Origin: Rhizobium binae
GTDB lineage: Bacteria; Pseudomonadota; Alphaproteobacteria; Rhizobiales; Rhizobiaceae
Assembly (NCBI RefSeq): GCF_017357225.1
Contig: NZ_CP071605.1
Location: forward strand, 434,001 to 498,000
Length of the DNA stretch: 64,000 nucleotides
Direction: 5' to 3'
Translations under genes and position numbers: made by a program
Shown: piece by piece, positions 62,530 through 64,000 of the stretch
Layout: every line of letters begins with the position of its first letter
Position numbering within the stretch: position 1 is the first letter of the stretch
The notes under the pieces: model-generated
The model's database searches: none
The model's input: only the letters and a program-made list of their open reading frames with translations
What the model was told of the DNA's origin: nothing

Positions 62530-64000
62530 ATGAAGTCTGCCGAGCTCGACAAACTCGCCCGCCAATACGGGATCAGCCTGACCAGGCCCAGTCCCTACGA
62601 CGACCGCGAGGTGGCGATTTCCGCCGACACCAAACGCAAGATACTCTCGGCTCTGGGAGTTGAACTGTCGGCACCGATCGATCCCGCCATGCAGCAACCG
62701 CAACGGGGGCAGGAACCGGAGCGGGCGAATAAGACGATCCCCAAGTCATTTCTGCCGGACTTCCTTTTCAAGACAGGAATCTGGGGGATTAACCTACAGC
62801 TCTACGAACTGCGTTCGGCGCGCAATTGGGGCATCGGAGATTTCGAGGACCTGTGCGATGTGGTTGAGCTGGCGGGGAAGCTAGGGGCTGATTTTGTCGG
62901 CCTCAATCCGCTTCACGCACCATTTCTTGCTGATCCCGATCGCTGCAGCCCCTATGAGCCCTCGAGCCGGCAGCATCTCAATCCCCTCTATATTGCGGTC
63001 GACAGAGTGCCGGGTTTTGTCCGTAGTGCCGAACTCGAACGGCAATTGGAGGCACTTCGCCAGAGCGACCTCGTCGATTATGCCGGAGTTGCGAGGGCCA
63101 AGCTGGGAGCTCTGCGTGATCTCTGGCGCACCTGGCTGCATGCAGGTGCCGCCGACGACACCTATGATCCCGTAGATTTCGATGCGTTCATCGCGCGAGG
63201 CGGCAACAGCTTGCGGCGGCATGCGCTCTTTGAATGTCTGTCGCTTTCCATGGTGGAACGTGGGGCAGGCGCCGGCTGGCAGACATGGCCCGCAGATTTT
63301 CAGCGTGCCGACAGCGCAGCCGTCGCAGAATTCGAGCGCGATCACGAAGACGATGTGCGGTTCCATATGTGGCTGCAATGGGTCGCCCACCGGCAGATGG
63401 TACAGGCGGCCGAGCGGGCGCTGAAAGCCGGAATGCGGATCGGCCTCTATCTCGATCTTGCCGTAGGCGAGGCGGTCGACGGATCGGCGACATGGAGCGA
63501 GCCGAATGTTTACATCTCGAAGGCGACCATCGGCAGCCCGCCCGATCCGTTCGCGGTGGAGGGACAGGACTGGCATCTTGCAGGCTATCTGCCTTCCGCG
63601 ATCGCTGCAGGAGACAGCTCGCCTTATCGGCGCATGGTGAACGCTGCCATGCAATATGCCGGTGCGATCCGTATCGATCACGCCCCGGCGCTCCGACGCC
63701 TCTTTCTGGTGCCGCTCGGCAGCAGGCCGGATGACGGAGCCTATGTCCACTACCCCCAGTATCGGCTCCTGCAAATCCTTGCAGAATCGTCCGCCGAGCA
63801 TCGATGCCTCGTCATAGGGGAAGCGCTGGGAATGATCCCGCCGGATTTACCGGACGATCTGGCGGCCGCGCAGATCCTTTCGTACCGCATTCTCTCCTAT
63901 GAACAGGACGAGAAAGGCTTCAAGCCGCCGGATGCCTACCCCGTTTTCGCCTTGACCTGCATTTCGACGCACGACCATCAGACACTTGCCGGCTGGTGGC
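62530..64000 (+). CDS. malQ: 4-alpha-glucanotransferase (amylomaltase), 3' end beyond the window
   Basis: About 490 residues of a MalQ (GH77) enzyme, cut by the window end. The N-terminal extra domain typical of proteobacterial MalQ covers about residues 1-75 (LDKLARQYGISLTRPSPYDD). The barrel then begins at WGINLQLYELRSARNWGIGDF, followed by GADFVGLNPLHAPFLADPDRCSPYEPSSR. The catalytic Asp is in AIRIDHAPALRR and the acid/base Glu in LVIGEALGMIP; the segment ends in THDHQTLAGWW. It trims or recycles malto-oligosaccharides for TreY/TreZ and glucan turnover. The start ATG is at 62530. Confidence 0.94.
   Translation, partial: MKSAELDKLARQYGISLTRPSPYDDREVAISADTKRKILSALGVELSAPIDPAMQQPQRGQEPERANKTIPKSFLPDFLFKTGIWGINLQLYELRSARNWGIGDFEDLCDVVELAGKLGADFVGLNPLHAPFLADPDRCSPYEPSSRQHLNPLYIAVDRVPGFVRSAELERQLEALRQSDLVDYAGVARAKLGALRDLWRTWLHAGAADDTYDPVDFDAFIARGGNSLRRHALFECLSLSMVERGAGAGWQTWPADFQRADSAAVAEFERDHEDDVRFHMWLQWVAHRQMVQAAERALKAGMRIGLYLDLAVGEAVDGSATWSEPNVYISKATIGSPPDPFAVEGQDWHLAGYLPSAIAAGDSSPYRRMVNAAMQYAGAIRIDHAPALRRLFLVPLGSRPDDGAYVHYPQYRLLQILAESSAEHRCLVIGEALGMIPPDLPDDLAAAQILSYRILSYEQDEKGFKPPDAYPVFALTCISTHDHQTLAGWW

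Overview
This window looks like part of the genome of a plant-associated alphaproteobacterium of the Rhizobium leguminosarum/etli type. The evidence is high G+C coding sequence, many sugar ABC transporters each paired with its own LacI, ROK or GntR regulator, a fused treS-maltokinase gene next to glgE and glgB, a DUF3422 gene, and an EcfG-type (alphaproteobacterial general stress response) promoter. This assignment is inferred from gene families, not from an rRNA or marker gene. No rRNA, tRNA, CRISPR array, intact transposase or replication gene was seen, so the replicon type cannot be decided; the mix of accessory catabolic loci would suit a large plasmid, chromid or chromosomal island.

Left part (1-22 kb): plant cell-wall sugar catabolism. 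A GntR regulator and a LacI regulator precede a fucosidase operon (GH29 enzyme, binding protein, two permeases, no ATPase). It has a recognisable promoter and two matching LacI operators. After a decayed chemotaxis-receptor fragment and a DUF3422 gene comes a pectin/rhamnogalacturonan locus. Here a binding protein is divergent from an operon of an unrecognised 840-aa enzyme, GH105, GH28, an MsmX/UgpC-like ATPase and two permeases. Two matching TGAAAA-N2-TTTTCA operators flank the shared control region. ROK, AraC and LacI regulators follow.

Middle (22-35 kb): a TetR-controlled RND efflux operon with two adaptor lipoproteins, an NCS1 permease behind a nested palindrome, a chemotaxis receptor, a CorA transporter preceded by a decayed DUF4272 fragment, and an APH-like kinase with an MBL-fold hydrolase.

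Right part (35-64 kb): storage glucan and trehalose metabolism. An operon of a double-length glgE, treS-maltokinase and glgB interconverts trehalose, maltose-1-phosphate and branched alpha-glucan. Further on lie treZ and malQ, the latter cut by the window end. Between them are an aminotransferase/ThDP-enzyme operon opposite an AsnC regulator with a clear operator, an iron-siderophore/B12-type ABC importer, two small genes behind an EcfG promoter, a 2100-aa soluble hybrid histidine kinase built on eleven 92-residue HAMP repeats (the architecture of fungal Nik1/group III osmosensor kinases), a second hybrid kinase, and a ParDE toxin-antitoxin pair. An osmosensor-like kinase, an EcfG promoter and trehalose/glycogen genes close together suggest a desiccation/osmotic-stress theme; that link is inference.
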